Under the pieces are notes generated by a model. That model worked only from the letters and a program-made list of their open reading frames with translations, made no database searches and was not told where the DNA came from. Below are positions 53,458 through 64,000 of a DNA stretch of 64,000 nucleotides, one piece after another. Made by a program: the position numbers and the translations under genes. Source of the stretch: Sphingomonas sp. Root720 (GTDB lineage: Bacteria > Pseudomonadota > Alphaproteobacteria > Sphingomonadales > Sphingomonadaceae); assembly GCF_001428605.1 (NCBI RefSeq), contig NZ_LMID01000011.1, positions 1-64,000 on the forward strand, in the 5' to 3' direction. Position 1 is the stretch's first letter; each line of letters starts with the position of its first letter.

Positions 53458-56247
53458 ATGTCATCCAAGCATCTCTATCTGGTCGACGGCTCCGGCTATA
53501 TTTTTCGGGCCTATCATCGCCTGCCGCCGCTCACCAATCGCCACGGAATCCCGGCGGGTGCCGTGTACGGCTTCACGACGATGCTGTGGAAGCTGATCAA
53601 CGAGCTCCACCACGCGGAGGGACCGACTCACCTGGCGGTGATTCTCGACGCCTCGTCGAAGACCTTCCGCAACGAGATGTACGACCAGTACAAGGCGCAC
53701 CGGCCGCCGCCGCCCGAGGATCTCGTCCCGCAATTCCCGCTGATCCGTGACGCGGTGCGCGCCTTTTCGGTGCCGTGCATCGAGGAGCTGGGGCTAGAGG
53801 CCGATGACATCATCGCCTGCTATTCGGAAGCGGCGCTGGCGCAGGGCTGGCAGGTGACGATCGTGTCGTCGGACAAGGATCTGATGCAGCTGATCCGTCC
53901 CGGGCTCGACCTGCTCGACACGATGAACAACCGCAGGCTCGGCCGCGAGCATGTGCTGGAGAAGTTCGGGGTCGAACCCGAGGCGCTCGGCGACGTGCTC
54001 GCCCTGATGGGCGACAGCGTCGACAATGTGCCCGGCGTTCCCGGGATCGGCCCGAAGACCGCGAGCCAGCTGATCCAGCAGTTCGGCACCCTCGAAGCCG
54101 TGCTGGCCGGCACCGACCACATCACCAAGCCCAAGCTCAAACAGTCGCTGATCGACCATGCCGACAATGCCCGGCTGTCGCGCGAGCTGGTCCGCCTGAG
54201 GTGCGACGCGCCGCTGCCCGAGCCGCTCGACGGCCTGCAGCTCAAGGGCCTTCCGCCCGAGCCCCTGCGCGCGTTCCTCGAGGACCAGGGGTTCAAGTCG
54301 TTGCTGGCGAAGGTCCAGGGAGACGGTCCGGCGACGCTGCCGAACGGCGGCCCGACGATGCTCGCGCTGACGCCCGGCGCCGAGGAGAAGCCGGCGCCCA
54401 TCGTCGAGCAGGTGCCGTTCAACCACAAGGATTACGAAACCGTCGTCGACGAAGCGGCGCTCGACCGCTGGATCGCCGAGGGATTCGCCTGTGGCCGGAT
54501 TGCGGTCGATACCGAAACCGATTCGGTAGATCCGGTGCAGGCCCGGCTGGTCGGCGTCAGCCTCGCCACGGTGCCCGGCAAGGCCTGCTACATCCCGCTC
54601 GCCCATATCGGCGACGGGCTGCTGTCGGAAACCCCAAGGCAGCTGTCGATGGCGACGGCGATCGCGAAGCTCAAGCCGCTGCTCGAGGCGCCCGAGGTCC
54701 TCAAGATCGGCCAGAACATCAAATATGACATGGTCGTCCTGGCCCGCAACACCGGGATCCAGGTCGCGCCCTATGACGACACGATGCTGCTGTCCTACGA
54801 TCTCGACGCCGGGCTTGGCGGTCATGGCATGGACGAGCTGGCGAAGCGCCATTTCGACCATGCCTGCATCGAGTTCAAGACGGTGTGCGGCACCGGCAAG
54901 ACCCAGATCAGCTTCGACAAGGTGACGCTCGACGTCGCCACCGAATATGCCGCAGAGGACGCCGACGTGACCCTGCGGCTGTGGCAGCGGCTGAAGGGCC
55001 GGCTCGCGGCCGAGGCGGCGACACGGGTCTACGAACTGGTCGATCGCCCGCTGGTGCCGGTGCTCGCGCGCATGGAGACGGCCGGCATCAAGGTCGACCG
55101 CGAGGAGCTGGCGCGGCTGTCGGCCGAGTTCGCCGGCGAGGCATCGCGCCTCGAAGCGCTGGTCCATGCCGAGGCGGGCACCCCCTTCACCGTCGGCAGC
55201 CCGAAACAGCTCGGCGACATATTGTTCGACAAGATGGGCCTGAAGGGCGGTCGCAAGGGCAAGACCGGGGTCTATTCGACCGACGTCACCGAACTCGAGC
55301 GACTGGCCACCGATGGCGTGCCGATCGCCCGGATGGTGCTCGACTGGCGCCAGATCACCAAGCTCAAGTCGACCTATACCGACGCGCTCCAGCAGCAGAT
55401 CAATCCGAACACGGGACGAGTCCACACCTGTTTCTCGATGGCGGTCGCGCAGACCGGGCGGCTGTCGTCGACCGATCCCAACCTCCAGAACATCCCGATC
55501 CGGACCGAGCATGGCCGTCGCATCCGCGACGCCTTCGTCGCCGAGCCCGGCAAGCTCATCCTTTCGGCCGACTATTCGCAGATCGAGCTGCGCCTCGCCG
55601 CGCACATGGCCGACGTCCCCGCGCTCAAGGACGCCTTTGCCAAGGGCGAGGACATCCACGCGCTGACGGCGCAGGAGGTGTTCGGCGAGGTCACGCGCGA
55701 TACCCGCGCGCGCGCCAAGACGATCAACTTCTCGATCCTCTACGGCATTTCCGCCTGGGGGCTCGCCGGCCGGCTCGAAGTCTCGCGCGAGGAAGCGCAG
55801 GGAATGATCGACCGCTATTTCGCGCGTTTTCCCGGGATCAACCACTATATCGCCGCGACCCTGGGCCAGGTTCGCGACCAGGGCTTCGTCACCACCCTGT
55901 TCGGTCGCAAGACGCACCTCCCCTGGATCCGCAGCGCGAAGCAGGGCGAGCGCCAGTCGGCCGAGCGCCAGGCGATCAACGCGCCGATCCAGGGTACCTC
56001 GGCCGACATCATCAAGCGCGCGATGATCCGGATGGAGCCGGCGCTGGCCGCCGCCGGGCTCGGCGATGTGCGGATGCTGCTCCAGGTCCACGACGAACTG
56101 GTGTTCGAGCTGGCCCCCGATCAGGTCGAGCCGGCTTCGGCGGTGATCCGTGCCGTCATGGCGAGCGCGGCCGAACCGATCGTGCGGCTTTCGGTGCCGC
56201 TCGGCGTCGAGATCGGCACGGGACCGAGCTGGGGCGCCGCGCATTGA
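53458..56247 (+). CDS. polA: DNA polymerase I
   Basis: Repair and Okazaki-fragment polymerase, 929 aa, with all three parts. The 5'-3' exonuclease ('YLVDGSGYIFRAYHRLP', 'LGLEADDIIACY', 'GDSVDNVPGVPGIGPKTA') spans about 1-290. The 3'-5' proofreading domain is intact: 'VDTETDS' with D351, 'GQNIKYDMVVL' and 'YAAEDADVTL'. The polymerase domain has motif A 'DYSQIELRLAA' (D705), motif B 'RAKTINFSILYG' and motif C 'VHDELVFE' (D879). The ATG at 53458 fits the family; a GTG seven codons earlier is unlikely. Confidence 0.97.
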   Translation: MSSKHLYLVDGSGYIFRAYHRLPPLTNRHGIPAGAVYGFTTMLWKLINELHHAEGPTHLAVILDASSKTFRNEMYDQYKAHRPPPPEDLVPQFPLIRDAVRAFSVPCIEELGLEADDIIACYSEAALAQGWQVTIVSSDKDLMQLIRPGLDLLDTMNNRRLGREHVLEKFGVEPEALGDVLALMGDSVDNVPGVPGIGPKTASQLIQQFGTLEAVLAGTDHITKPKLKQSLIDHADNARLSRELVRLRCDAPLPEPLDGLQLKGLPPEPLRAFLEDQGFKSLLAKVQGDGPATLPNGGPTMLALTPGAEEKPAPIVEQVPFNHKDYETVVDEAALDRWIAEGFACGRIAVDTETDSVDPVQARLVGVSLATVPGKACYIPLAHIGDGLLSETPRQLSMATAIAKLKPLLEAPEVLKIGQNIKYDMVVLARNTGIQVAPYDDTMLLSYDLDAGLGGHGMDELAKRHFDHACIEFKTVCGTGKTQISFDKVTLDVATEYAAEDADVTLRLWQRLKGRLAAEAATRVYELVDRPLVPVLARMETAGIKVDREELARLSAEFAGEASRLEALVHAEAGTPFTVGSPKQLGDILFDKMGLKGGRKGKTGVYSTDVTELERLATDGVPIARMVLDWRQITKLKSTYTDALQQQINPNTGRVHTCFSMAVAQTGRLSSTDPNLQNIPIRTEHGRRIRDAFVAEPGKLILSADYSQIELRLAAHMADVPALKDAFAKGEDIHALTAQEVFGEVTRDTRARAKTINFSILYGISAWGLAGRLEVSREEAQGMIDRYFARFPGINHYIAATLGQVRDQGFVTTLFGRKTHLPWIRSAKQGERQSAERQAINAPIQGTSADIIKRAMIRMEPALAAAGLGDVRMLLQVHDELVFELAPDQVEPASAVIRAVMASAAEPIVRLSVPLGVEIGTGPSWGAAH

Positions 56248-57752
56248 GCCTTGCCCCCGACACAACCCCTCCGACCGCCGATACGCTGAAGGAGGGTGAC
56301 GACATCAAGGCGCTCGCCAAGGGCGGGCGAACGAACTTCTTCGGCTTCCTGCTGCGCCTCGCCGCGCGCCTGCCCTTCCTGTTCATCGCCGGCCGCTGGT
56401 ACGGCGCGGAGGCGCTGGGCCGCTTCGCCTATGCGGTTATCATCGTCGAGTTCATCGCGACGCTCGCGACGCTGGGCCTGAAGCGCGGCCTCGCCGCGCA
56501 ACTCTCGGCGACCGACCGGCCGCATGTCCATGTCGTCTGGGATGCGCTGCTGATGGGCGCGATCGCCTCGATGGTCGCCGCGACGGTTCTGGGCGCGGTG
56601 CCCGAACTAATGTTTCCCAACAGCGGGATCAACGGCCTCGAATGGCTGCTGCCGCTGACGATCTTCGCGCTTGCCTGGTCCGACATAGCCCTTGCAGCCC
56701 TCGCCTATCGCCTGGACATCGGCGCGACGGTGCGGGCGCGATCGGTCATCGAGCCCTGGACGATCAGCATCGCAGCCTTCGCTTTCGCCTTCTATTCCCT
56801 GCGCGACGGCCTGATCATCTCCTATGTCGTCTCGATGGTGGCAGCGCTGGTCGCGTCGATCTGGCCGCTGCTCAAGAGCTTCGGCTGGCCGCATGGCTGG
56901 CGCCCGCGTCCGGCGGCGCTGTTCATGATCGCCCGCCGTAACGTGCCGCTGGCGGCGGCGGACGCGATCGAATGGGGATCGCGCCGGCTCGACATCGCCA
57001 TCCTCGGCCTGTTCTTCTCTCCGGCGATCGTCGGGGTCTACTATGTCGCACAGCAGGTCGCCTCGCTGCCGCAGAAGCTGAAGACCAGCTTCGATCCGAT
57101 CCTGGGGCCCGTCATCACCCGCAACCTCGAGGCCGGGAACCGCCAGGCGGTCGCAAGGCAGGTCGCCCAGGTCGGCTTCTGGATCATTGCCGCGCAGGCG
57201 GCGGTGGGCCTCGCGCTCGGCATCCCCGGCGAAGGCGTGATGGGCCTGGTCGGTCCGAACTTCGTCGCCGGAAACGCCGCCCTCGCCTTCCTGCTGGTTG
57301 CCGAAGTGGTGGCGGCGACGGCGGCGGTGTCGGAGGCGGCACTGATCTACGTCGCGCGTCACCTCAACCTGTGGATTTCGATCGGCATGATCGGCATTCA
57401 GATTGCACTGAGCTTCGCGATCGTGCTGATCCTGCGCGACGAGTTCCAGCTGCCCGTTCTCTGGCAGGCGGCCGGCCCGGCGATCGCGCTGGCGATGGCG
57501 CTCGGCATCGCCTCGATCATGAAGGCGAAGCTGCTCTCCTCGCTGCTCGGCGCTCCCGTCTCGGGCTGGCGCTGGCCGCTCGTCTGGGCGGCGCTGGCCG
57601 CGGGGGTGGCCGGCTATCTAGCGACGCGCCTGCCCGAATGGATCGAATTGCTGTTCGGCATCCCCCTGATCCTGCTGGTGTTCGGCGCGGTCATCTGGCG
57701 CTTCGGCTTCACCAGCGAGGACCGGACGCTGTTCCGGCTCAAGGAGGCCTGA
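56244..57752 (+). CDS. Polysaccharide biosynthesis flippase (MATE/MOP superfamily, Wzx-like)
   Basis: A 502-aa polytopic protein with about 12-14 helices and the pattern of oligosaccharide flippases: 'RTNFFGFLLRLAARLPFLFI' near 28-47, 'GVYYVAQQVASLPQKLKTSF' near 261-280 and 'LVGPNFVAGNAALAFLLVAE' near 334-353. It probably moves lipid-linked glycans across the inner membrane, but no glycosyltransferase genes are near. The TTG start at 56244 overlaps the polA stop (TTGA), giving an N-terminus 'MSLAPDTTPP'. Coupling to polA is unusual for such a gene. Confidence 0.85.
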   Translation: MSLAPDTTPPTADTLKEGDDIKALAKGGRTNFFGFLLRLAARLPFLFIAGRWYGAEALGRFAYAVIIVEFIATLATLGLKRGLAAQLSATDRPHVHVVWDALLMGAIASMVAATVLGAVPELMFPNSGINGLEWLLPLTIFALAWSDIALAALAYRLDIGATVRARSVIEPWTISIAAFAFAFYSLRDGLIISYVVSMVAALVASIWPLLKSFGWPHGWRPRPAALFMIARRNVPLAAADAIEWGSRRLDIAILGLFFSPAIVGVYYVAQQVASLPQKLKTSFDPILGPVITRNLEAGNRQAVARQVAQVGFWIIAAQAAVGLALGIPGEGVMGLVGPNFVAGNAALAFLLVAEVVAATAAVSEAALIYVARHLNLWISIGMIGIQIALSFAIVLILRDEFQLPVLWQAAGPAIALAMALGIASIMKAKLLSSLLGAPVSGWRWPLVWAALAAGVAGYLATRLPEWIELLFGIPLILLVFGAVIWRFGFTSEDRTLFRLKEA

Positions 57753-57810
57753 TCGGCGTCTCCCCGTCGCCCTTCGTCGTTTGCGCTTGCCCGGGACTTG
57801 TCCACGCTGC

Positions 57811-57890
57811 CTCATGCCGGCGAAGGCCGGCATCTCGTGGGGCGAAGCAAGCCGCGTCTCTCCAGAGATGCCAGCCTGCGCTGGCATGAC
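57811..57890. repeat. Paired palindromic repeat in convergent intergenic region
   Basis: ATGCCGGCGAAGGCCGGCAT (57814-57833) and ATGCCAGCCTGCGCTGGCAT (57868-57887) are two hairpins with similar outer sequences in inverted arrangement, a relative of the repeat at 40115-40198. It lies between two convergent genes, where it could act as a two-way transcription end. Sphingomonad genomes carry many copies by general knowledge. Confidence 0.85.
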
Positions 57891-57924
57891 GATGGAGTGT
57901 TTCTCGAAAAATGATCCGACGGTA

Positions 57925-59592
57925 TCAGCTTCCCGGCGACGGCAACTGCACGATGATGCCGCGATCGGGCACGTCCTCGCGCCAGCGGACCGAACCATAG
58001 GGCCGTTCCAGTTTGCGCCGGACCCGGATCGGATCCGCGTCCTGGTGGAAATCGATCGCCCGCTGCCAGGCGTCGAGATCGGCAGCGGTCAGGCGGCTGC
58101 GCTGGCGCAGATAATCGTGCCAGGTCGGGGTGTGGTAACGCTCGGTCCAGATCTCCGGATCGCCGACATCGCGCGAGATCGACCAGCCATAGCCGCCGGT
58201 GCGATGGCGGATTTCCTCAAGCGGCATCATCGCGGTGTAGAAGCCGCGGGCCTGGTCGACCGGTACGCGATATTCGATGGTGACGACGATCGGCCCGCTG
58301 CGGCCGTTGAGGTCGAGATTGGTTTCGGGCTCGCTGAGCGGCGTATCCCGGTCGCGCTGCTCCTCGACCGCCGGCATCCGCCAGAGCAGGCCGGCCCCGA
58401 TCGTTACGATCAGCGTCGTCCCCGCGGTGATAAGGGCGAGATCGGTGCCTTCGGAGGCCGCGATCCGGCCCCAGACCCATCCGCCGATCGTCATTCCGCC
58501 GCAGACCGAGGTCACGCAGGCCGCCAGCGCCCGCCCGGTCACCCAGCGCGGCGACGACATCTGGATATTGATGTTGCAGAGCGCCATCGAGATCATCCAT
58601 CCCGCCCCCGCGCCCATCACCAACAGGCCGGTGAGCACCTCGTGCCGGCTGAGGCCGGTGCCGATCATGCAGAGCCCCATCAGCGCGGTGGCGAGCCCGA
58701 CGGCGGCCTGATCGGACATCCGTTCCTTGATCGGGGTGAGGAACAGCGCGCCCAGCACCGCTCCGGCGCCGAAGCAGCCGAGCAGCACTCCATAGAGGCC
58801 GGCCCCGCCGCCGAGCAGTTCCCGCGCGACCAGCGGCATGAGTGCCGAGGCCGCCACGCCGGCAAAGGCGATCAGCAAGGTCCGCACCAGCACCGCGCGG
58901 ATCGGGGGCGAATAGACGACGTAGCGGGCGCCGGAGATGACCGCGCGGCCCAACGCTTCCGGCGGAAGCCGCGAGGTTTCGGGCAGGCGGCGCCAGAAGA
59001 CCATGACGATGATCAGCGGCAGATAGGCGAGCGCGTTGAAGGCGAATGCCGCGAGCACGCCCGCCAGTGCGACGAGCAGCCCGCCGATCGCCGGCCCGAA
59101 GCTGCGCGCGATATTGTAGCTGATAGAGTTGAGGGCGATCGCCTGGGCGAGCTCGCGCGAGGGCACCTGCTCGCCGACCGAACTTTGCCAGGCGGGACCG
59201 AATAGCGCCGTTCCGGTGCCGACGACGAAGCAGAAGAACAGGATCCAGGCCGGCGTCAGCAGACCGAGCATCGTGATCAGGCTGAGCCCCACCGCGCCGA
59301 GCAGCGCGATGCACAGTGCCACGAGGGCGATCTTGCGCCGATCGTAGCTGTCGGCGATCGCGCCCGCGAACAGCGACAGCAGCATCAGCGGCGCGAAGGT
59401 CGCCGACTGCACCAGCGCGACCATGTCGGCGCGGCCGGTGAGCTGTGTCATCGCCCAGGCGGCGCCGACACCCTGGATCAGCTGGCCGAAATTGGAAAAG
59501 AGGCTGGCGGTCCAGATCCGCCTGAACAGGCCATGACGCAGCGGATCGAAGGGGCCTATCCGCCCGGCGGCTTCCCCACTGCCATCGGCCAT
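57925..59592 (-). CDS. MFS_3-type transporter with C-terminal dimeric alpha-beta-like domain
   Basis: A 555-aa protein: residues about 20-415 form a 12-helix MFS permease of the EntS-like MFS_3 class ('FGQLIQGVGAAWAMTQLTGR', 'SLFAGAIADSYDRRKIALVA', 'SYNIARSFGPAIGGLLVALA'). The remaining about 120 residues are soluble ('GPIVVTIEYRVPVDQARGFY', 'TERYHTPTWHDYLRQRSRLT') and resemble an antibiotic-biosynthesis-monooxygenase-like fold. This fused form is known as a DUF894-type family. Substrate unknown. It converges on the flippase across the repeat. Confidence 0.85.
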   Translation of the reverse strand: MADGSGEAAGRIGPFDPLRHGLFRRIWTASLFSNFGQLIQGVGAAWAMTQLTGRADMVALVQSATFAPLMLLSLFAGAIADSYDRRKIALVALCIALLGAVGLSLITMLGLLTPAWILFFCFVVGTGTALFGPAWQSSVGEQVPSRELAQAIALNSISYNIARSFGPAIGGLLVALAGVLAAFAFNALAYLPLIIVMVFWRRLPETSRLPPEALGRAVISGARYVVYSPPIRAVLVRTLLIAFAGVAASALMPLVARELLGGGAGLYGVLLGCFGAGAVLGALFLTPIKERMSDQAAVGLATALMGLCMIGTGLSRHEVLTGLLVMGAGAGWMISMALCNINIQMSSPRWVTGRALAACVTSVCGGMTIGGWVWGRIAASEGTDLALITAGTTLIVTIGAGLLWRMPAVEEQRDRDTPLSEPETNLDLNGRSGPIVVTIEYRVPVDQARGFYTAMMPLEEIRHRTGGYGWSISRDVGDPEIWTERYHTPTWHDYLRQRSRLTAADLDAWQRAIDFHQDADPIRVRRKLERPYGSVRWREDVPDRGIIVQLPSPGS

Positions 59593-59647
59593 GTCCGCCC
59601 AACCTCCTTCGTCGTGCCCCTCCCTAACGCGGAAACGTCGTCAGAGA

Positions 59648-61249
59648 TCAATGTCGGAAATGGCGCATGCCCGTGAACAGCATCGCGAGCCCGGCATCGT
59701 CGGCCGCGGCGATCACCTCGGCGTCGCGGATCGAGCCGCCAGGCTGGATCACCGCCGTCGCGCCTGCCTCGACTGCCGCCAGCAGGCCATCCGCGAACGG
59801 GAAAAAGGCATCGGACGCGACCGCCGAGCCGATCGTCCGCGGTTCGGCCCAGCCCGCCTTTTCAGCGGCATCCTTGGCCTTCCACGCGGCGATCCGGGCG
59901 GATTCGAGGCGGTTCATCTGGCCCGCGCCGACACCGGCGGTCGATCCGCCCCTGGCATAGACGATGGCGTTAGACTTGACGTGCTTGGCGACGGTCCATG
60001 CGAACAGGCAGTCCTTGAGCTCTTGCTCGGTCGGCGCGCGCTTGGTCACCAGCTTGAGGTCGTCGGGGCCGATCCGGCCGTCGTCCCGCGACTGAAGCAG
60101 CACGCCGCCAGCGATGCTCTTCATCGTCATGCCCGCGCGCGCCGGATCGGGCAGCTCGCCGGTCAGCAGCAGTCGGAGGTTCTTCTTCTTCGCGAAAACC
60201 GCCTTGGCCTCATCGTCGGCATCGGGCGCGGCCACGACTTCGGTGAAGATGCCGCTGATCGCCTCCGCCGTCCTGCCGTCGAGCGGCCGGTTGACCGCGA
60301 TGATACCGCCGAATGCCGAGACGCTGTCGCAGGCGAGCGCCGCCTCATAGGCCTCGATCAGCGTGTCGGCGCTGGCGACGCCGCAGGGATTGGCGTGCTT
60401 GACGATGACGACGGTCGGCGGGCCATCGCGGAATTCGCTGACCAGCTCGAGCGCGGCGTCGGCGTCGTTGTAATTGTTGTAGCTCAGTTCCTTGCCCTGG
60501 ATCTGGGTTGCCTGGGCGATGCCGCGCGCCGACGGGCCCACCGGCAGGTAGAGCGCCGCCTGCTGGTGCGGGTTCTCGCCATAGCGCAGCGCCTCGGCCT
60601 TGCGGATGGGAATAGACAGCGTCTCGGGGAAGAACTGCCCCTGGTCGGCATGGGCGAACCAGCTCGATATCATCGCGTCATAGGTCGCCGTCGCCGCGAA
60701 CGCCTTGGCGGCGAAGCGCTTGCGAAGGTCGAAGCCCGTCGTGCCGCCGCTCGCGATGATCTCGGCATAGTCGGCCGGGTCGGTGGCGATGACGACATAG
60801 GCGTGGTTCTTGGCGGCCGAGCGGACCATCGATGGGCCCCCGATGTCGATATTCTCGATCACCTCGTCGCGGACGGCGCCCTTGGCGACGGTCTGCGCGA
60901 AGGGGTAGAGATTGACCACGACGAGGTCGATCGCGCCGATGCCATGGTCGGTCATCGCCTTGGCGTGCTCGGGATCGTCGCGGACGCTGAGCAGGCCCCC
61001 ATGAACCATCGGATGGAGCGTCTTGACCCGCCCGTCCATCATCTCCGGGAAGCCGGTAATGTCGGAGACGTCCTTCACGTCGAGCCCCGCGTCGCGCAGC
61101 GCCTTGGCGGTGCCGCCGGTCGAGACCAGCTCGACGCCCCACCCTGCCAGGGCCTGCCCGAGCTCGACCAGCCCGCTCTTGTCGGAGACCGAAAGCAGCG
61201 CGCGCTTGATCTTCACCTGGTCGGGGGCTTGCGTCGTCGGGGTCTTCAT
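59648..61249 (-). CDS. purH: Bifunctional AICAR transformylase/IMP cyclohydrolase
   Basis: Catalyses the last two steps of IMP synthesis. The 533-aa product has an MGS-like cyclohydrolase domain (about 1-200: '[20 protein letters not shown]', '[14 protein letters not shown]') and the AICARFT domain with '[15 protein letters not shown]' near 215 and 'KHANPCGVA' near 278, containing the catalytic Lys-His pair. It ends '[10 protein letters not shown]', the conserved PurH C-terminus. It lies about 90 bases after the histidine kinase gene on the same strand. Confidence 0.97.
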   Translation of the reverse strand: MKTPTTQAPDQVKIKRALLSVSDKSGLVELGQALAGWGVELVSTGGTAKALRDAGLDVKDVSDITGFPEMMDGRVKTLHPMVHGGLLSVRDDPEHAKAMTDHGIGAIDLVVVNLYPFAQTVAKGAVRDEVIENIDIGGPSMVRSAAKNHAYVVIATDPADYAEIIASGGTTGFDLRKRFAAKAFAATATYDAMISSWFAHADQGQFFPETLSIPIRKAEALRYGENPHQQAALYLPVGPSARGIAQATQIQGKELSYNNYNDADAALELVSEFRDGPPTVVIVKHANPCGVASADTLIEAYEAALACDSVSAFGGIIAVNRPLDGRTAEAISGIFTEVVAAPDADDEAKAVFAKKKNLRLLLTGELPDPARAGMTMKSIAGGVLLQSRDDGRIGPDDLKLVTKRAPTEQELKDCLFAWTVAKHVKSNAIVYARGGSTAGVGAGQMNRLESARIAAWKAKDAAEKAGWAEPRTIGSAVASDAFFPFADGLLAAVEAGATAVIQPGGSIRDAEVIAAADDAGLAMLFTGMRHFRH

Positions 61250-61337
61250 ATGGCTATCCTGCAGCGAAACGGAGTCGCCGACCGGTTAGGCGATGACGGC
61301 GCGAATTGCCACCCCGCGGGGACGGGGCTCGGGCCGA

Positions 61338-62570
61338 TCAGGCCGCGCGCTGCCGGCGCGACGATTCCCGGGGCAGGACGATTTCGAACGCCGCCCCGCT
61401 CTCGACCGTCTCGTCGAGGCGAAGCTCGCCGCCGAGCTGGGTGACGATGGTCTTGGCGATGGCGAGCCCTAGCCCGGTTCCCGGCAAGTTGGTCAGTCCC
61501 TCGGTATGGGGAGACTGGGTGAACCGATCGAACAGTCGCGCGCTGAATTCCGGAGGAATACCGGGTCCCTGGTCGCTTACCCGGATCCTGATTCCCGTCG
61601 TGGACGTCGTCAGCGACATGTCGACGACCGATCCGCGCGGCGAGAATTTGGCCGCATTGGACACGAGGTTGGTGATAGCCTGGAACAGCCGGTCGGCATC
61701 GGTCCTTGCCGACACGGCGCGCTTCGGCAGGGTCAGGCGCAGGGTGACGCCGGCCTGGGCCGCAAACGGCATGTTCTGGGCCGCGACGTCGCGCAGCAAT
61801 ACGCTGATGTCGGCGCGGGCGAAGCGATATTCGAACTGGCCGGAATCCATCCGGTCGAGATCGAGCAGGTCGTCGACGAGCCTTTTCAGCCGCCCCGCGT
61901 TGCGGGCGGCGACATCGACCAGCGAGGTCGCGGTGTTCGGCAATTCTCCCGCCGCCCCGCTCGCCAGCAGGCCCAGCGCACCGGCGATCGAGGTCAGCGG
62001 CGTGCGCAGCTCATGGCTGACCGTCGAGACGAACTGCTGCTTGAGGCGGACGATGTCCTGGAGGGCCTTCTGCGCCCGTTGCGCATCCGCCTCCGCCATG
62101 CTGCTGAAACCGACCGCGATCGGCCCGACCAGCAGATGGGCGACGAGCATGTCCTCCTCGGAAAAGGCAGCCACCCCGGACGCGTGATATTTCAGGACGC
62201 CGACCGTCTGGCCATTATGCGGGATCGGAACGACGATCATCGAGCGCAGCCCCACCCGCCGGCAGGCGAGGCGGTTGACGCGAGAGTCCTGCTCAGAATC
62301 GTCGCACCGGAGCGGCTGGCCGGTCAGGATGCTCATCCCCGACAGGCTGGCATTGAGCGGCAGGCGCAGCCCGACGAGTCCGGCGGAGGCGCCGCTGGCG
62401 GCGGCATAATAGAGCTGATCGCCATCGCGCAGTTCAATGACCACGCCATTGGCCTGCGGCATGACCGACCGCTCGTTGGTTACCGCCTCCAGTGCGGGCT
62501 GAAGGCCGCCGCCCCTGCTCGCGATCGCCTGCTGGATCGCTATCAATCCCCGGAAACGCTCAAGGTCCAT
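61338..62570 (-). CDS. GAF-domain sensor histidine kinase
   Basis: Cytosolic two-component sensor kinase, 410 aa. A GAF domain occupies about 20-155, then the HisKA dimerisation helix with the phosphoacceptor H186 in 'VSTVSHELRTPLTSIAG' and the HATPase domain ('NLVSNAAKFSPRG', 'VSDQGPGIP', 'GTGLGLAIAKTIV'). There is no membrane segment, so the signal is intracellular. No response regulator is adjacent, so the kinase is an orphan. I start at the ATG 62570; a GTG at 62645 is an alternative with no better SD. Confidence 0.88.
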   Translation of the reverse strand: MDLERFRGLIAIQQAIASRGGGLQPALEAVTNERSVMPQANGVVIELRDGDQLYYAAASGASAGLVGLRLPLNASLSGMSILTGQPLRCDDSEQDSRVNRLACRRVGLRSMIVVPIPHNGQTVGVLKYHASGVAAFSEEDMLVAHLLVGPIAVGFSSMAEADAQRAQKALQDIVRLKQQFVSTVSHELRTPLTSIAGALGLLASGAAGELPNTATSLVDVAARNAGRLKRLVDDLLDLDRMDSGQFEYRFARADISVLLRDVAAQNMPFAAQAGVTLRLTLPKRAVSARTDADRLFQAITNLVSNAAKFSPRGSVVDMSLTTSTTGIRIRVSDQGPGIPPEFSARLFDRFTQSPHTEGLTNLPGTGLGLAIAKTIVTQLGGELRLDETVESGAAFEIVLPRESSRRQRAA

Positions 62571-62684
62571 CCACGACGCCCCATACCGCCGATCCTCCCC
62601 AAAGACACCGGCGGCACGAGGGTAGACCAGGCGCGGACCGATCACAAACCCGTGATCGCCCCTACCTGGCTTTTGTCATAAGTC

Positions 62685-63998
<1,314 letters not shown>

Positions 63999-64000
63999 GA

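Noticed and set aside
53794-56265. 823-codon minus-strand frame
   Set aside because: Exact antisense of polA; no membrane or catalytic features.

Overview
The window is a chromosomal segment of a high-GC alphaproteobacterium, almost certainly of the order Sphingomonadales (Sphingomonas/Rhizorhabdus-like). The evidence is the gene order rpsB-tsf-pyrH-frr-uppS-cdsA-dxr-rseP-bamA-skp-fabZ, a cysteine-free ribosomal protein L31, a eukaryotic-type NADP isocitrate dehydrogenase, many 4-base or shorter start/stop overlaps, and a TonB-receptor-centred uptake locus. The genus is an impression from the proteins, not a computed placement.

Layout. 1-2255 is a decayed integration site: an integrase N-terminal remnant, a fragment of a sarcosine-oxidase-alpha-like gene with an in-frame stop, an AT-rich block, a short membrane ORF, an intact CAP-domain secreted protein, and an integrase C-terminal remnant whose catalytic Tyr is His, ending about 70 bases before the 3' end of tRNA-Lys(CTT). 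2400-7919 (minus) is the rod-shape operon mreB-mreC-mreD-mrdA-rodA, with mutL divergent (8043-9827). 9950-18154 (minus) is a tightly overlapped envelope/replication operon: mltB-like transglycosylase, rlpA, D,D-carboxypeptidase, tmk, holB, metG, tatD, a PhnP-like phosphodiesterase and a 58-aa membrane protein. tRNA-Ser(TGA) follows at 18392.

18702-29159 is the main accessory locus: a minus-strand operon hyuA-hyuB-MFS-TonB receptor-RraA-like aldolase, with a divergent LysR regulator followed by a persulfide-dioxygenase-like metallo-hydrolase. It sits directly 3' of tRNA-Ser and reads as a substrate-specific uptake and hydrolysis module with unknown substrate.

29156-40960 (minus) is the translation/envelope cluster rpsB-tsf-pyrH-frr-uppS-cdsA-dxr-rseP-bamA-skp-fabZ, then rpmE and a VanZ-like gene. 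It makes the translation factors, undecaprenyl carrier, phospholipid precursor, isoprenoid precursor, outer-membrane assembly machine and lipid A/fatty acid dehydratase. 41193-49124 holds a small membrane protein, pssA, psd, icd, a flavoprotein monooxygenase and two divergent CPA2-type cation/proton antiporters. 49222-53400 is a complete tripartite efflux operon (DHA2 MFS, HlyD adaptor, NodT outer-membrane lipoprotein). 53458-63968 holds polA, a translationally coupled polysaccharide flippase, an MFS_3 transporter with a C-terminal extra domain, purH, a GAF histidine kinase and eno.

Most of the window is ordinary housekeeping. The parts worth a second look are the hyuAB uptake locus and its aldolase-like protein lacking the usual active-site Arg, the tRNA-Lys remnant island, the structured rpsB leader, the paired palindromic intergenic repeats, and several small membrane proteins. 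I found no CRISPR array, intact transposon or prophage, and no clear previously undescribed multi-gene defence or synthesis system.
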